The position numbers and the translations under genes were made by a program. The notes beneath the pieces were generated by a model that worked only from the letters and a program-made list of their open reading frames with translations, ran no database searches and had not been told where the DNA came from. This document shows positions 43,177-54,900 of a stretch of DNA of 64,000 bases, one piece after another. The DNA is from Dama dama (taxonomy: Eukaryota; Chordata; Mammalia; Artiodactyla; Cervidae), in the NCBI RefSeq assembly GCF_033118175.1, contig NC_083688.1:1199501-1263500 (forward strand), given 5' to 3'. The number at the start of each line of letters is the position of its first letter. Position 1 is the stretch's first letter.

Positions 43177-45609
43177 CTGCTGACCCTGGCTCCTAGTGAT
43201 AAAGCATGCCTCAGCCACACCACGTGATTTCAGAATCAGCGTGCCTGTCCCATCACCACCACCACCCAGCCTACTTAGCAGAGTTCAGGGTTTCTCTGTG
43301 GATCTTCTTGTCCTTAAACAAGGACTGAGGTTGTGTATTCAGGGGGCAGAGTTCTCAACCGACTTGAATGGATTCTTTTCTATGTGGGTGTGACTGTGTT
43401 CCAATAAAACTAGATTCACCAAAACGCGTCAGGCTGGTGTAGCCCGGGGGCCACTGTGTGCGGGCTTCTGGTCCAGACTCTCATCCTAACAGAGCAGCTC
43501 CCGGTGCCGGGGAGGCAGCCAGTAAATAGCCTGGCATGTAGGGGCCCCGCGGGCAGGAAGCGCTGGGCCTCCTGGGGCCTGGAGGAGGGGCATGCCTGGG
43601 CTGGTTGTGCAGGTGGGCGGGGGACCTTCTTCAGAGACCAGGGGGTAGAGGCCTCTTCAACGGTAAGGTAACACCCCCCTTCTGGGCCCCCCTAGACTGG
43701 CCAGGAATTAGAGGAGAGGTCCAGAGGTGAGAAGGGGGAGCCATGGCCTGGAATCGGGGTGCCAGGTGGGTAGCGTCTCATCCAGCCTTGGTGGATGGCC
43801 TGGCTGCCTCCTGGGCAAGGATTTCTGAGCTCCTGTCTCCAAACACCCCATGTTTGGGAAACAAAATGAGATGCGTGCCTCTCAGCACTGAGCCCCTGCT
43901 CCCACCCAGGGGTGCTGTGGTCAGCACCCTCAGCCCCCTGGGGGCCCAGGGTGCCACCCATCCCTGCCCCGTGTGCCCGGGAGGCCCAGCCGGCGCACCC
44001 AGACCCGGCCTCCCCCAGCAGGCTCCTGGGGAGGGGAGGGGTCCTGGGCACACGGGGCAGGGATGCCTGAGGAGTGAGGGGGGAGCTGGGGCTGCCGCCG
44101 CTCATGCCCATCCCTGCCCCTCCCCCGCCCTGCCTCGCCACTGGGCTTGGCAGGTTTGCACAGGCCTCGGGCAGAGCCCTTTGGGCCTGGAGACAGACTT
44201 GTTACACCTCTGAAGAAATGAGCCTGGATTTCTGCTGCTGACTTCTCTTTTAATTAGATTCCGACAGCAGCACGCAGGGCTGACTGGCTGCAAAGTCAGG
44301 GGCAGCTTTCCGTGGGCCCAGGCCTCTGCGCTTGCAGTGCAGCCTGGCGTTTTTGGAGTCGGGAAGTGCTCCTGACCCGCCTCAGCAGCCGGGCAGGAAC
44401 CTCGCAACACGCGTGTGAGCAGGCACCCAGCTTCCTGTTGGTGTCCGTGTGTTTGTACATGCGTGTGTGAGTGTGTGCGTGCCGGCTTTTGGAAAAGTCT
44501 GCAGACGAAGCCTGCCGGGGGCCCCTTCCGTCCAGCTGCCCCGTCCGTTCATCCGTCTGCTGCTCTAGGTGGCGCTGTGGGTCTGGCCGCAGGGTCTCAT
44601 CTGCGACGGGGCTGCTGGTGCCTCGGCTGGCAGAGGGGGCCTCCTGTTGGAACCCTGTGCTCCGCCCGGGTCTGGGCCTTCAGGAGAGCTGAGTGTGGGC
44701 TGCTGCAGGAAGACACCTCCCCAACCCCAAAAGGGGTTCTTTCTTTGAAGAAGAGCTCCTCTAGAGAAAGGAGCTTCTGGCCAGCGCTGCTGGGGCTGAG
44801 TGAGAGGCCAGAGACACGGACGTGCCCTCCTTGCCCTGCACCACATGGACGGAGCCGGCTTTTTGGAGGCTGTAGGGGGCTGGGCCTCCCCCTCCATCCC
44901 AGGGGCTTCTGGCTGAGCCTCCAGCCCTGGGGCCTTCTCCGGGGTGGGGGAGGGGTGCTGAGGGAGGAGGAATTGAAAAGCACCCCCACAGAAGGCCCTA
45001 GTCTGAGCCCCCAGTCTGAAAAGGAGAGAGGCACTCTCTGGCCTCGGAGCGTGCCTGGCCTGATAGTAGACCCCCTCCTCACCCCCCGGGACCCCAGCTC
45101 TGATGGACGTGACACGTTTCCACCTCGGAGGAGCTGCAGCTTCTGCCCTCAGGGACCCCTGAGGGGTCCTGTCTGCTGAAACCGCCTGGCCCTCCTCTTC
45201 TGCTGGGGGTCCTCTGGGACCCTGGACTTTGCTGTGACCCCGGCCTGCCGGCCTGCCGGGCCACCCCACCTGGGCTGCAGAGCCCTGCCGCTGGGGCCTG
45301 GCTCAGAAGATGCCGTCTCATTGGTCGTCTCACAGTCCTGCCCGCCGGCCCTGCGTCCTGATCGGGGCATGCACGGAGCTCACCAGCTCGGCTCCCCTGA
45401 GGCTCCCTGGCGGAGACCCCCTGCCCCAGCTTCTTTATCGCAGTGGGAAAGCTCTGGTGATCCGAGCCGGGACGGACTTGGGGCTGAGCCAGGGTTAGGG
45501 TGATGGCGGCAAAAGAAATAGAGTGCCTTTATTGCCATTTTTCACTTGCTGAGCCCGTGAGAGGCCCAGAATTCCTGCCTGCTGCCACATAGCTCTCAAA
45601 CCGAGCCTC

Positions 45610-46090
45610 TTTCCGAGGTAAACCTGATGTGGTCACTTACCAGGCCTGGCCCCCTCCCTCACTTAAATAAAATCTAACTCTTTACCAGGATCCTCAGGGC
45701 TGCCTGGTGTGACCGGCCCTGACTGCCTCTCCCTCCTCTGTCTTGCCACAGCGCTCCCAACAGACCCACTAAGACGGCGAGTTCATTCCTGCCCCAGGGC
45801 TTTTGCACTTGCTGCGTCCTTTGCCCAGCGTGTTCCCTCCCCTGCCCCGTATCCCAGGGCTCATTCCTTTACGTTTGACAAATGCTACTTCCTAGAGAGA
45901 TTTTCCCTGGCCACCCAATCTTAATGGGCTCCCAGTATTTTTTCTGTGCAGTGGTTATCCCTATTGGGAGTAATCTTTGTTTGTCTTAACTGTGTGGGCT
46001 CCTTGGTTACCTTGTTCACCACTATATTCCCGGCATCTAGACCATGCCTAGGGTCTCAAGAACATCTGTTGGATGAAGGAGACTGTGTTG
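45610..46090 (+). mobile_element. L2 LINE 3' end
   Basis: 'ccccagggcttttgcacttg', 'ctgcgtcctttgcccagcgt', 'gagagattttccctggccac', 'gttcaccactatattcccgg', 'gaacatctgttggatgaagg' follow the L2 3' consensus over about 480 bases, sense orientation. It is one of the better preserved L2 copies here. Confidence 0.8.
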
Positions 46091-46139
46091 AGAACTGGGT
46101 TTGTGCTAAATCCTCCCTCACCCAGAAGTCCCTATAACC

Positions 46140-46250
46140 CTAATGACAGTCTCCACCTACAAATGGGGAGACGGAGGCCCCAGCCGGGGAAGTTACTGAG
46201 GACATGAGATTTAACAGCAGGTCTGATCCCACGTTCATGTTCTAGCCAAC
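46140..46250 (-). mobile_element. MIR fragment
   Basis: 'ctacaaatggggagacggag' followed by 'ggggaagttactgaggacat' and 'gcaggtctgatccca' is a reversed MIR core. Confidence 0.5.
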
Positions 46251-46639
46251 ATCTCCTGGAGTCGTGGGCTTCCACCCAAGATCTGTTTTTTATAGAAAAA
46301 AAAAATGGAAAAAACAGAAAGGAGGAAAGTCACCACGTTCTGCCCTGGAATAATCCTCACTGTGCAGGCTTCACCTCCCCCGCCCCTCCCCTGGTTTTCG
46401 AGATGGCCTTTTTTGTTTCTTTTTGTAATAACTGCTATGACAGTCACGTTTTTCTGTGTTTATCACCCAGTCTCTGTAAATGATAACGTGATATTGAGTA
46501 GATGGATGGTCCACTGGGTGGATTCGCCAGAGTTATCTGACTGTCCCCAGCGGTCGGGCATCTGTCTAGTCTGCTATGCTGGGGGTTGTTGATGATTAGG
46601 TAACAACTCAGTATTGTAGCTGGATTTCAAGCATCCATC

Positions 46640-47040
46640 CATTTGCTCTTTGATCAAATTTTGCCGTGTGCCGAGCTCTCTGCCGGGCACGCCGAAGGGC
46701 CTGAGGCGCAGTGTCTGTCCTTGGAGTCCATGGACCAGGGTGGGAGAGAGCCGAGCGTGGCCAGAGTGGGATAGATGTTGCCAGGCTGGAAGATGGCAGG
46801 CAGAAGGCCAGTGCAAGGGTGCCCGGGGTGGGCCTCGTGGAGTCTTCAGGTGCTGAAAAGCTGTTCCCAGGAGGGCAGTGGGTGATGCCCATTGCAGGCG
46901 GGCCATCGTGAGAGCGGTGACGTGCGTCTGAGCATCGTTTGGGCCCAGGCTGTGGTTGGAGGGAAGGCGGGAGTTGGGGCAGAGATGGGCCTGAAACGCT
47001 GAGCTGAGGAACTTGGACTTCCTCCCAAAGTAGATGGGAA
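46640..47040 (-). mobile_element. L2 LINE fragment
   Basis: 'tgtgccgagctctctgccgg', 'gtctgtccttggagtccatg', 'gaaggccagtgcaagggtgc', 'gaacttggacttcctcccaa' resemble the reversed L2 3' half. Confidence 0.5.
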
Positions 47041-47384
47041 GCTGGGTGTTTATCTCCTTGCTCTGTAAGAGTTATTTTTTTAAGATCAAAATTTTATATA
47101 CACCTGTAAAAAAAATCAAACAGCATGGAAAGATTTATCTGGAAAGACCCTCCCCCGCCATCTCCCCGTCTCCTGTCCTTCTGAAATGTCCTAGCCCATC
47201 TCCTGCTTTCTGGAACACTCTCTCCTGTCCTGTTTTTAAACCATCGGGCACTTCCCTTGTGACTCTTGATTGTCTGTGCCGCTGTTTCTGGGTTTGTCAA
47301 GGTTTGGACGCGCGTCGTGTCTCCCCGCAGTGACGACGAGGCTCAGGCCCACGCCGCCCGCCTCCCTCCAGCAGTTCTGTTCCG

Positions 47385-47790
47385 CTGTTGTCTCTGTTGC
47401 TGCCCAGTCGCTCAGTCGTGTCTGACTCTGCGACCCCATGGATGGCAGCACACCAGGCCTCCCTGTTCTTCACCCGCTCCCGGAGCTTGCTCAAACTCAT
47501 GCCCATCGAGTCGGCGATGCCATCCAACCGTCTCATCCTCTGCCAGCCGCTTCTCCTCCCGCCCTCAATCCCTCCCAGCATCAGGGTCTTTTCCAATGAG
47601 TCAGCTCTTTGCATCAGGTCGCCAAAGTATTGGAGTTTCAGCTTCAGTCCTTGTAATGAATACTGAGGGTTGATTTCCTTTAGGATGGACTGGTTGGATC
47701 TCCTTGCAGTCCACGGGGCTCTCGAGAGTCTTCTCCAGCAGCACAGTAGGAAGCACCAATTCTTCTTTCTGTGGCTTCGTACCTTTAGAC
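47385..47790 (-). mobile_element. BovB (RTE) LINE 3' end with reverse-transcriptase remnant
   Basis: On the - strand it reads CCWRRLSRAPWTARRSNQSI, LKLKLQYFGDLMQRADSLEK, QRMRRLDGIADSMGMSLSKL, the C-terminal BovB reverse transcriptase, followed by the 3' UTR ('gtgtctgactctgcgacccc' on the + strand). 5'-truncated; not functional. Confidence 0.92.
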
Positions 47791-48011
47791 AACGTGTACA
47801 AGCTGCCACTCCCTTTTCCGAGGACTCGCCGCCCTGTCCTCCCCTCGTGTCAGGGTAGAGCCTGGTGTGTGCTTTCCTGTCCCTCTTTCAGGGCTATCCC
47901 GTGGGTAGCTTGAGCTGGGCCACCTTAGAAGTATTGACACCCCAGGAATCAACAGTCACAACACACCAGGATCCCCCCGCCAGCTGTTAAGCGTTTGCCA
48001 GCACACCGGTG

Positions 48012-48124
48012 CGGGGCTCCTGAGTCCCCTCCCTCTGACCTGGGTTCGGGGTGGGGTGAGCTTGGCCCGGGGCTCCTGAGTCCCCTCCCTCTGGCCTGGG
48101 TTCGGGGTGGGGTGAGCTTGGCCC
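48012..48124 (+). repeat. 56-base tandem duplication next to an exon
   Basis: The segment beginning cggggctcctgagtcccctc at 48012 repeats at 48068 with one visible substitution (gacctg/ggcctg), and ends 'gagcttggcccc'. It stops about 54 bases before the next acceptor, so it lies in the branch-point neighbourhood of the following exon. Confidence 0.95.
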
Positions 48125-48177
48125 CCAGAGGCTCGGCCGGCCAGCCCGTCACAGACAGCCCCCCTTCTGCGCTGCAG

Positions 48178-48352
48178 CAAAGCTTCGAGGCGCACCAGGA
48201 CGAAGCCGTGAGCGTGACCCACATGGTGAAGGCGGGCAGCGGCGTCTGGATGGCCTTCTCCTCCGGCTCCTCCATCCGCCTCTTCCACACCGAGACGCTG
48301 GAGCACCTGCAGGAGATCAACATTGCCACCAGGACCACCTTCCTGCTGCCAG
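48178..48352 (+). CDS. ARHGEF10L: ARHGEF10L exon
   Basis: 58 codons plus one base: QSFEAHQDEAVSVTHMVKAG, SGVWMAFSSGSSIRLFHTET, LEHLQEINIATRTTFLLP, then G of a split Gly (G|GC). The acceptor is AG 48176-48177 and the donor GT 48353-48354 (GTGAGG). The pattern His-x-x-x-Val followed by VWMAFSSGSSIRLFHTETLE is the classic WD40-like blade of this family. It is the most strongly conserved exon in the window by my recollection of the human protein. Confidence 0.96.
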
Positions 48353-49529
48353 GTGAGGCCCTGCTATCCCGGGCGGGGGCTGTGGACGGGGCAGCAGACG
48401 CTGGGGAGGTGGCTTCCAAGCCGGGCCAGCTTATCTCACGAACCCTCAAGGCAGCCTTTGGTCGGCCTTGAGAACCGGGCCTCCCCGGGGAAGCAGCTGA
48501 CTGAGGGTTCCGACCCAGGCCTGCCCTCCGGAAGCCCTTCTGGCCATCCCCGCGGGACAGCAGGCCGGCGCCCCTGCGGAGGCGGCTCCAGGCCCAGGGA
48601 TTTGTGCGAGCCAGGTTGCTAACTCGCCACGTTGGGCAGGTGCCTGGGCCCACCTGTACCTGCCACTCCTTAAGCCCAGTTATGCCTCAACTCCCCTTCA
48701 AAATGAGCAAAGGGAAAGAGAGAAGGCCAAATACGGACCTCTTTCCTTAGAGGTCTCTAGAGAAAGGCAGGGGTCCCTCTGAGTGTGCCATCAGGGTCTG
48801 GGTCAGGGGAGGGCGAAGGCCCCGATGTCCTCTGCTTGGGGTCGGTGCTTCGTCCTGCAGGGCTGTTTGTGGGACCCACGGAGACGGTTACGATCTAGGC
48901 GCACCCTGCACCTTGCCCCCTGCCCAGAGGCTGCCGAGGCCTCCGGGGAATTGGCCGCAAGCCTCGCCCTTAGCGCTGATCCCTGTGAGCTGTGCTGGGA
49001 GCGACAGATGCGTGCTCAGGGTCCACCGCTGCCCCCAGCCGGCTTGAGAGCAGCCCTCAGGGCCAGCGGGCCTCAGTGTGACTTGCCCCCAAGTGCACCA
49101 GACAGACTGACCTGGAGCTGGTCTGGGAGGATGCCGGCTGGGCTGGGGGCAGCAGGGGGAAGGACCCCAGGGCCAGGGAAACAGCAGGTGTGGCAGGCTG
49201 GCCCAGAGCTGATGGTGACAGGGACTCGGCAGACGGCCACTGCAGAGGCTGGGAGTGGCCTGTGCTGAGCTAGGGGCCAGGACTCCTGCTTGGTGAAGCT
49301 GGGCAGAGGGCAGTGACGCCAGCCAGCACCTCAGAGGCCACAGAGGCCTCTGTTCCACCCCAGAGGCCTAGTCCCTGACCCACACAGGGGGCCCAGCGAT
49401 CGCCCTGGCTCCTGCTTCCCCAGCCAGTCTCACCGGCCAGTCCTTGAGTCCAGGCTGGTGGCCGTAGCAGGGGATGGCGGCTAACAACAGCGACAGGTCA
49501 CAGTGGCTGCCTTCCGCCAGGGCCCTGCA

Positions 49530-49690
49530 GTGAGCTGGGCGCCAAGGGCTTTATGTAATTGGGCCTCACTGTCCCCATTTTACAGATGCAGAAACTGAGG
49601 TTTGTTCGGCAGGGTAAAGTGGCTATCCCCTGGTCACATGGCCAGAGACAGGAGCGGGAGTCACGTCAGGTTGGACTCAGTGTAGAGCCT
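49530..49690 (-). mobile_element. MIR
   Basis: 'gccaagggctttatgtaatt', 'ccccattttacagatgcaga', 'gtcacatggccagagacagg' follow the reversed MIR. Confidence 0.7.
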
Positions 49691-50365
49691 TGCTGCGTGT
49701 AACGGGGAAGAGATGGCTTCAGAGGTGACCAGGGTCCCGACTCGGCCACTGTGGGCTCACAGCAGGTCTCTCTGCCTTGCGGAGCCTCTGGTCCCTCTGT
49801 GGCGTGGGCAGTGCTTCCTGGCTCCAGGTAAATACTGTCAGGAAGACGCCTTGTTTAGGTCTGGGTCATCTGTGAGGAAAACAGACGCCTTTCTAACCTG
49901 CCCCCAGGGTGTGGGGTAAGGGCTTGGGGGACGTTTGTCATGGGCCCTCCCTCCCTCCCTCCCTTCTTTCCCTTTTCTATTTTTTAGCTTCAGTTTCATT
50001 GTCTCTCAAAGTGTTTAGCCATTATGTGAGGTAAATCTATTTTAATTACGGTAAAAATTTCTCAGCATCACAGAAATATTTCCACATCTGTGCTGATAGC
50101 TAAATTATTTCAAGTTAGTGGAACAATGGGAAAAAATGGATAATCTTAAGGGCCTTTTTCATCGTCTCAGTAAAGTCGGGGGTGCGGGGGTGGAGCAACG
50201 TGGAGAAAGCGTCAGGTGTGTCCAGCGGCCGGGGGCGGCTCTGGGGGCTGACCTGCTGCAGAAATCCCGCGGCTCCTGTTGCAGGCTGTCACCGCCCCGT
50301 GGATTTAAAACGCGTCTTCAAGTCCAGTGATTGGCTTGTTCTTAGCAGTTAGTTACCCTTAAAAA

Positions 50366-50575
50366 AGAACTTCCCAGGTGGCTCAGACCGTAAAAAATGT
50401 GCCTGCAATGTGGGAGACCCGGTTTCGATCCCGAGGTCGGGAAGATCCCTTGGAGGAGGGAATGGCAACCCACTCCAGTACTCTTGCCTGGGAAACCCCA
50501 TGGACAGAGAAGCCTGACAGGCTACAGTCCATGGGGTTGCAAAGAGGCGGACACGACTGAGCGACTAACATGCTC
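50366..50575 (+). mobile_element. Bov-tA SINE
   Basis: 'aacttcccaggtggctcaga', 'cctgcaatgtgggagacccg', 'gatcccttggaggagggaat', 'ggcggacacgactgagcgac'. Full length, sense orientation. Confidence 0.93.
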
Positions 50576-51059
50576 TCAAGACACTTAAAGAAGAAAGGGC
50601 GATCGTTGCCATGAGGATGCCTGCAGAACAGTACACGGATCCCCGGAGGTCAAGTGACCAGCCTCAGGCCACTGCTGCGGGGCCCAGAGCCAGGACCTGG
50701 GTCACAGCCGTCTCACGGGCTAACCTGGCGCCTCCCACTTCTCCAGCTTCTGCTTCCTCGTCTGTACGATGAGGGCCTGAGATGGGAGCTGAGCTCACGG
50801 GGCCAGTGGGAGCCCAGAGTCAGACAGGCCCCGCCAGAATCCTGGCTCTGCCAGCTTCCAGCTTCGTGACCAGGCGCTCCAGCCCCGCCTCTGAGGGCAG
50901 GCGCGGGTCTTCACCTGAGAGGTGAGGACAGCGCCCCAGGGTCCCCAGGAGTTACAGCCCCAGGCCCTGCCGGCCAGGAGGCCCCAAGCCCAGGAGGAGC
51001 CAGCCCTGGGTGGAGGGGGCCTTCAAATCCATGCCACACTGTGTCCTGGCGGAAGAACA

Positions 51060-51470
51060 GAGCAGGATTCTTAAATTCTTTATTAGAGATATTTTTAAAA
51101 GGCTTTTAGGTATTTTTTTTTCCTTCCCCCACACCACCAAATGAAATAATTGCGTAATTACTAATGAATTTGTTCCTCCTCTAAGTGTGGATTTTTTTGA
51201 GGGCGTGTTAAAAATTCATCGCACTTCCTTCCCGGGACCCCTCTCCTCCACTCGCCTCCCCGACTGGTATTAATGCAGTTTAGAACCTAAACTCCCTCCT
51301 CCTCTTAACTAGACAGGTCATTAATAAAATGTTCTCCGAGAGCCTGAGCTTTTTAAAGTTGTATATCTCCAGATAGATGGCTTGGGTGAGTTGAGCACTG
51401 CCGCATTAAGTCTCTGTGATAAAATATTTATCCACCATTAGACTTTTTTTTTTCCCCTTTCGGACTGTTT
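51060..51470. other. AT-rich unique island (candidate regulatory element)
   Basis: 'attctttattagagatattt', 'aaataattgcgtaattacta', 'cattaataaaatgttctccg' and 'ctgtgataaaatatttatcc' are unique. A TAATTA homeodomain-type core sits at 51155-51160, followed at once by a second TAAT. The GC drop against the flanks is sharp. Function is inferred only. Confidence 0.35.
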
Positions 51471-52308
51471 GTGAAGTGCCTCGCTCTTTTCCTCGAGGCG
51501 AAGCGGGAGGAGGAAGGGCCCGGAACGAGGTCTGCAGATGAAGTCATTTCTCCGTTCCGGCGCCTCTTGCGGTTTCTCCCCGCCTTCCCCTCATTTGCCG
51601 GGTTTCTGTGGTCTGAGGGGCTCAGGGGAGGGAAGGGCATCAGGAAATGGTCTCTTGCTGGTCCTAAGGTCCCCAGGGCCCTGGAAAAGGAGGGTAGGCA
51701 TGTAGGATGGAGACATCTGCCACTGCTCCTTCTCTTGGCTTTGATTATTTTCATGGATTTCTGGCTCTGATGGAGCTGATCTTAAAGCATTCGAGTCTAG
51801 GTCCTTTTAATAATCACATTTTCCTAATAGCCTCCACTTATTGATTGTATATTATGGGCTAAGAGCTGTGCTGAACTGTGTGTATATACATTATAGTGTG
51901 TGGGTATATATGTGTATATTTATGTACACAAAGTGTGTATTATATACATATATAAAATTTCTAATAATCATAAAATTGAGCAGGGGATGTTTGTTGAGCG
52001 ATGGTGGAAAGTGGCTTATCGATTCACGCAGCTGCTAAGTGACGTCAGCGTCCACATCCTTGTTCACTTCTCTGCTTTCGTTCATTCATCCTCTCGTTTA
52101 ATCACAGGTCCTTTTAAAAAGCATTTGTTGAAAAAGTGTAGTTGATTTACACAATTACAGAAGTTGCAGGAGTGCAACATGGCGATTCACACTTTGGAAA
52201 GGTCGTGCGCTTTCAGCAGTTACTGTGAAATGTTGGCTCTGTTCCGTGTGCTGGGCGGTGTATCTTTGCCGAGTATTTATTTTGTTCCCAGTGGTTTGTA
52301 CCTTCTAC

Positions 52309-52340
52309 CCGCCCCCCCCCCCCCCCCCGCCCGCCCCGAC
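52309..52340 (+). repeat. Poly-C tract
   Basis: A run of about 19 C interrupted by single G bases; it is likely to be length-variable and error-prone in assembly. Confidence 0.9.
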
Positions 52341-53239
52341 CTCTCTCCTGCCCCTCCCGCCTTCGCTCTCCCCACTGGTAACCACTAGTCTGTTCCCTGG
52401 ATCTGAGTTTGCAGATCCCCTTCACGTGTCTGCCAGGAGCCAGGGCGTTTGATCAATGAGCTGGGGAATAAATTTCGACACACAGATAGGCTGCTGCCCT
52501 CGGGAAGCTTACATCTGGGGAGGCAAACGGTAAATGAGCCGAGAGCACATTTACGGAGCTTGAGCAGAGCCGCGAGGAGAAGACGAGAGGGGCGCGCGGC
52601 CCGAGCTTCCTGCACTTCCCGAGTCCCGGGGGCTGCGGCACCCGCTCTCAGACCATCCCGGGAGCCAGCCCTGGTGGTGGGCGGCCTACAGTCTCTGAAT
52701 TGGTGTGGGGGTGGAGAAGAGTCCCAGCTCCCCCAACCCAGACGCTGTCTGTGAAATAGCCCGACACGCCGGCTTCTTTCCCCCACTCTGGTTTGCATTT
52801 GCCCATGGAATCAACACTATGAATGTGACCTGTGGAATCTGCATCGTGTCGCCGGACTCAGATATCCCACTGCCTGCCGACAGCTCCACTTGGGTGTCTA
52901 ATGTGCGTCTCAGACACCATGGAGTCCGGAATTGGACGTCCCGCCAGCCTGCTCCTCTCCCATCACGGTCCGTCTGCAGCACTGCCTTGCGCCCAGCTGC
53001 TGGACACGAAAGAGCTGGGGGCTGCCCTTCCTTCCTCCCCTCCTCTCCCCCCGGCCTGTCAGCAGGCCGGCCTGTCTGCAGAGTGTCGGTTCAGCATCTC
53101 CCTGTCACCAGCGCGCCTCGGACGCCATCATCCCTGCCTCGCTCGTCTCTCTGCTCGCTGCACCCCACCCCATCCTCCGTCACGCGGCACCCAAAAGGCC
53201 TCTCTAAAATCACGGCGCACTGCTCCCCTGCTCAGACCC

Positions 53240-53510
53240 GCCAGCCGCGCCTCGTCGTGCTGAGTGAACAGTCCCTGCCCTCACCTCGGCCCGGCCGCCC
53301 TCCAGCCCTCCCTCGGTCACCTCGAGGTGCCTGGTGCCCCCGCCGCGCCGGCTCTGCCCTCCGCAGAGCCGCTGGCTCATTCCCATCACCCGGCCTTTGC
53401 ACGTGTCGTCTCCAGAGCTTCCCTTGGGTCTTGGCCTGGCTGCCTCCCCTTGTCATCAGATCTGGTCTCCTGTCTCCTGCCCCCCGTCCTCCCGGGAAGC
53501 AGAGTGAGGC
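53240..53510 (+). mobile_element. L2 LINE 3' fragment
   Basis: 'cacccggcctttgcacgtgt', 'ggcctggctgcctccccttg', 'catcagatctggtctcctgt' resemble the sense L2 3' region. Diverged. Confidence 0.5.
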
Positions 53511-53608
53511 ACGGAACCCGGGCCTCCTCCCACCCACTGTCTGGCTCGTCCCCCTGGAGTCCTCTGCTGGTGTCTGCACTCCTTGTGTTTCCACTTCCTC
53601 CTCCCCTC

Positions 53609-53757
53609 CCAGGGCTCCATTAATACGGGTATGTATGTGTGTGTGTGTGTCCATTAATACGGGTGTGTGTGTGTGTGTGTGAGAGTCGCTCAGTCATGTC
53701 TGACTCTGAGACCCCATGGACTGTAGCCCACCAGCCTCCTCAGGGCTCCATTAATAT

Positions 53758-53796
<39 letters not shown>

Positions 53797-53863
53797 TCGC
53801 TCAGTCATGTCTGACTCTGAGACCCCATGGACTGTAGCCCACCAGCCTCCTCTGGTCTAGGAG
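53609..53863 (+). repeat. Tandem duplication of target site, TG repeat and SINE end
   Basis: The block 'agggctccattaata' + TG repeat + reversed Bov-tA tail ('gtcgctcagtcatgtctgac ... caccagcctcct') occurs twice, from about 53609 and from about 53741. Three copies of ccattaataYggg lie at 53617, 53651 and 53748, each followed by TG runs of different length. Confidence 0.9.
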
Positions 53864-53993
53864 ATTCTCCAGACAAGAATACTGGAGCGGGGAGCCATTC
53901 CCTTCTCCAGGGGGTCTTCTTGACCCAGGGATCGAATCCAGGTCTTCTGCACTGCAGGCAGACTCTTTACTGTCTAAGCCACCACGGAAGCCC
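53795..53993 (-). mobile_element. Bov-tA SINE with target-site duplication
   Basis: Reversed Bov-tA: 'gagtcgctcagtcatgtctg', 'gaatactggagcggggagcc', 'cccagggatcgaatccaggt', ending 'aagccaccacggaagccc'. The right flank ccgttaatacgg (53994-54005) matches ccattaatacgg on the left, giving a target-site duplication of about 12 bases. Confidence 0.92.
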
Positions 53994-54394
53994 CCGTTAA
54001 TACGGTAGCTTCCATTACAATTGAAGTGAAGTGAAATTACAGACTCAGTCTGTCTGCCACTAGCCACATTTCCAGTGTGAGTAGCCACATGTGACTGATG
54101 GTCACCAAACTGGGCAGAGAACATTTTCATTGTCATAGAAAGTTCCAGAATGTTTGCTCCTCAGGGGCAGCACTGTGTGGGGGTCCCCTGCACCAGGTGC
54201 AGTGTCCCCCACAGGAGGTCCCGGGCTGTGCCGGGGCGCTGAGTGCATCAGGTGATGCTGTGTGAACCCCGTTAGTAACCCCTCCTTCCGGGCTGACTGT
54301 GGAGCCGCACCAGTCTGCTCTGGGACCCTGCTCTGCAGAGGAAGCCCATACACGTGCAGGTGTGGAACTCACGCAGTTTGTTCAAGAGTAGAGA

Positions 54395-54535
54395 GGCTGG
54401 GACTTCCCTGGAGGTCAAAAGGTTAAGACTCTGAGCTTCCAGTGCAGGGGCCGCAGGTTCAATCCCCGGTCAGGGAACCGAGGCCCCACTTGCCATGAGG
54501 CAAGGCCAAAGAAAGAGCAGAGAGGCAGTGTGAAA
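54395..54535 (+). mobile_element. CHR-type SINE head
   Basis: 'gggacttccctggaggtcaa', 'aggttaagactctgagcttc', 'caggttcaatccccggtcag', 'ggccccacttgccatgaggc'. This is the only clear sense-orientation CHR copy in the window; it is 3'-truncated. Confidence 0.85.
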
Positions 54536-54584
54536 GCATCAGCGTGTAAAAGTGACGGACTCGAGCTCTTCTCCTCTCCCCCCG

Positions 54585-54735
54585 CCCCTGCCCCGCCCCG
54601 CCCCGCACTCACCAGCTGGGTGACCTCTTTGGACCTTAACATCCTCATCTGGAAAATGGGCACAGCATCCAGGTTGTGCTCACCTCTCAGCTGTTGCAAG
54701 GCTTGTATCGGGCTGGGGCAGGTGTGTGAAGTGCT
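54585..54735 (+). mobile_element. MIR fragment
   Basis: 'agctgggtgacctctttgga', 'ttaacatcctcatctggaaa', 'gcaaggcttgtatcgggctg' follow MIR in sense orientation. Confidence 0.6.
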
Positions 54736-54744
54736 TTGGAAACT

Positions 54745-54900
54745 GCAAGGCAGTATTTCTCACAGAGTGGCCCCGGGACCAGCAGCCTGGGTGTCCCTGG
54801 GAACCTGCGGGAAATGCGGGCTCCCCTCTAGGGTTGGCGCGCGGGTGTCGGCTCTCCTGCTGGTGCTGACGCAAGCCCAGCTTGAGAACCCCCTATTCCA
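54745..54900 (+). mobile_element. MER5A-like hAT element
   Basis: 'gtatttctcacagagtggcc', 'ccgggaccagcagcctgggt', 'gtccctgggaacctgcggga', ending 'gcttgagaaccccctatt' matches the MER5A order ('ttctcaaactgtggtccccggaccagcagcat... ttgagaaccactg'). Confidence 0.6.

Larger units (their letters stand above)
28763..48177 (+). other. ARHGEF10L: Largest intron (19.4 kb)
   Basis: No exon is missing here: the flanking exons join in phase 0 to ...SLQTQ|QSFEAHQ..., continuous with the known protein. Repeats are listed separately. Unrecognised GC-rich sequence fills most of 28763-30480, 30620-31680, 31930-32690, 33560-34370, 35290-36220, 36580-37530, 38490-39880, 42100-42960, 43180-45600 and 46260-46640. 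AT-rich unique islands stand out at 32690-32870, 34795-35000 and 37775-38280. Confidence 0.75.
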
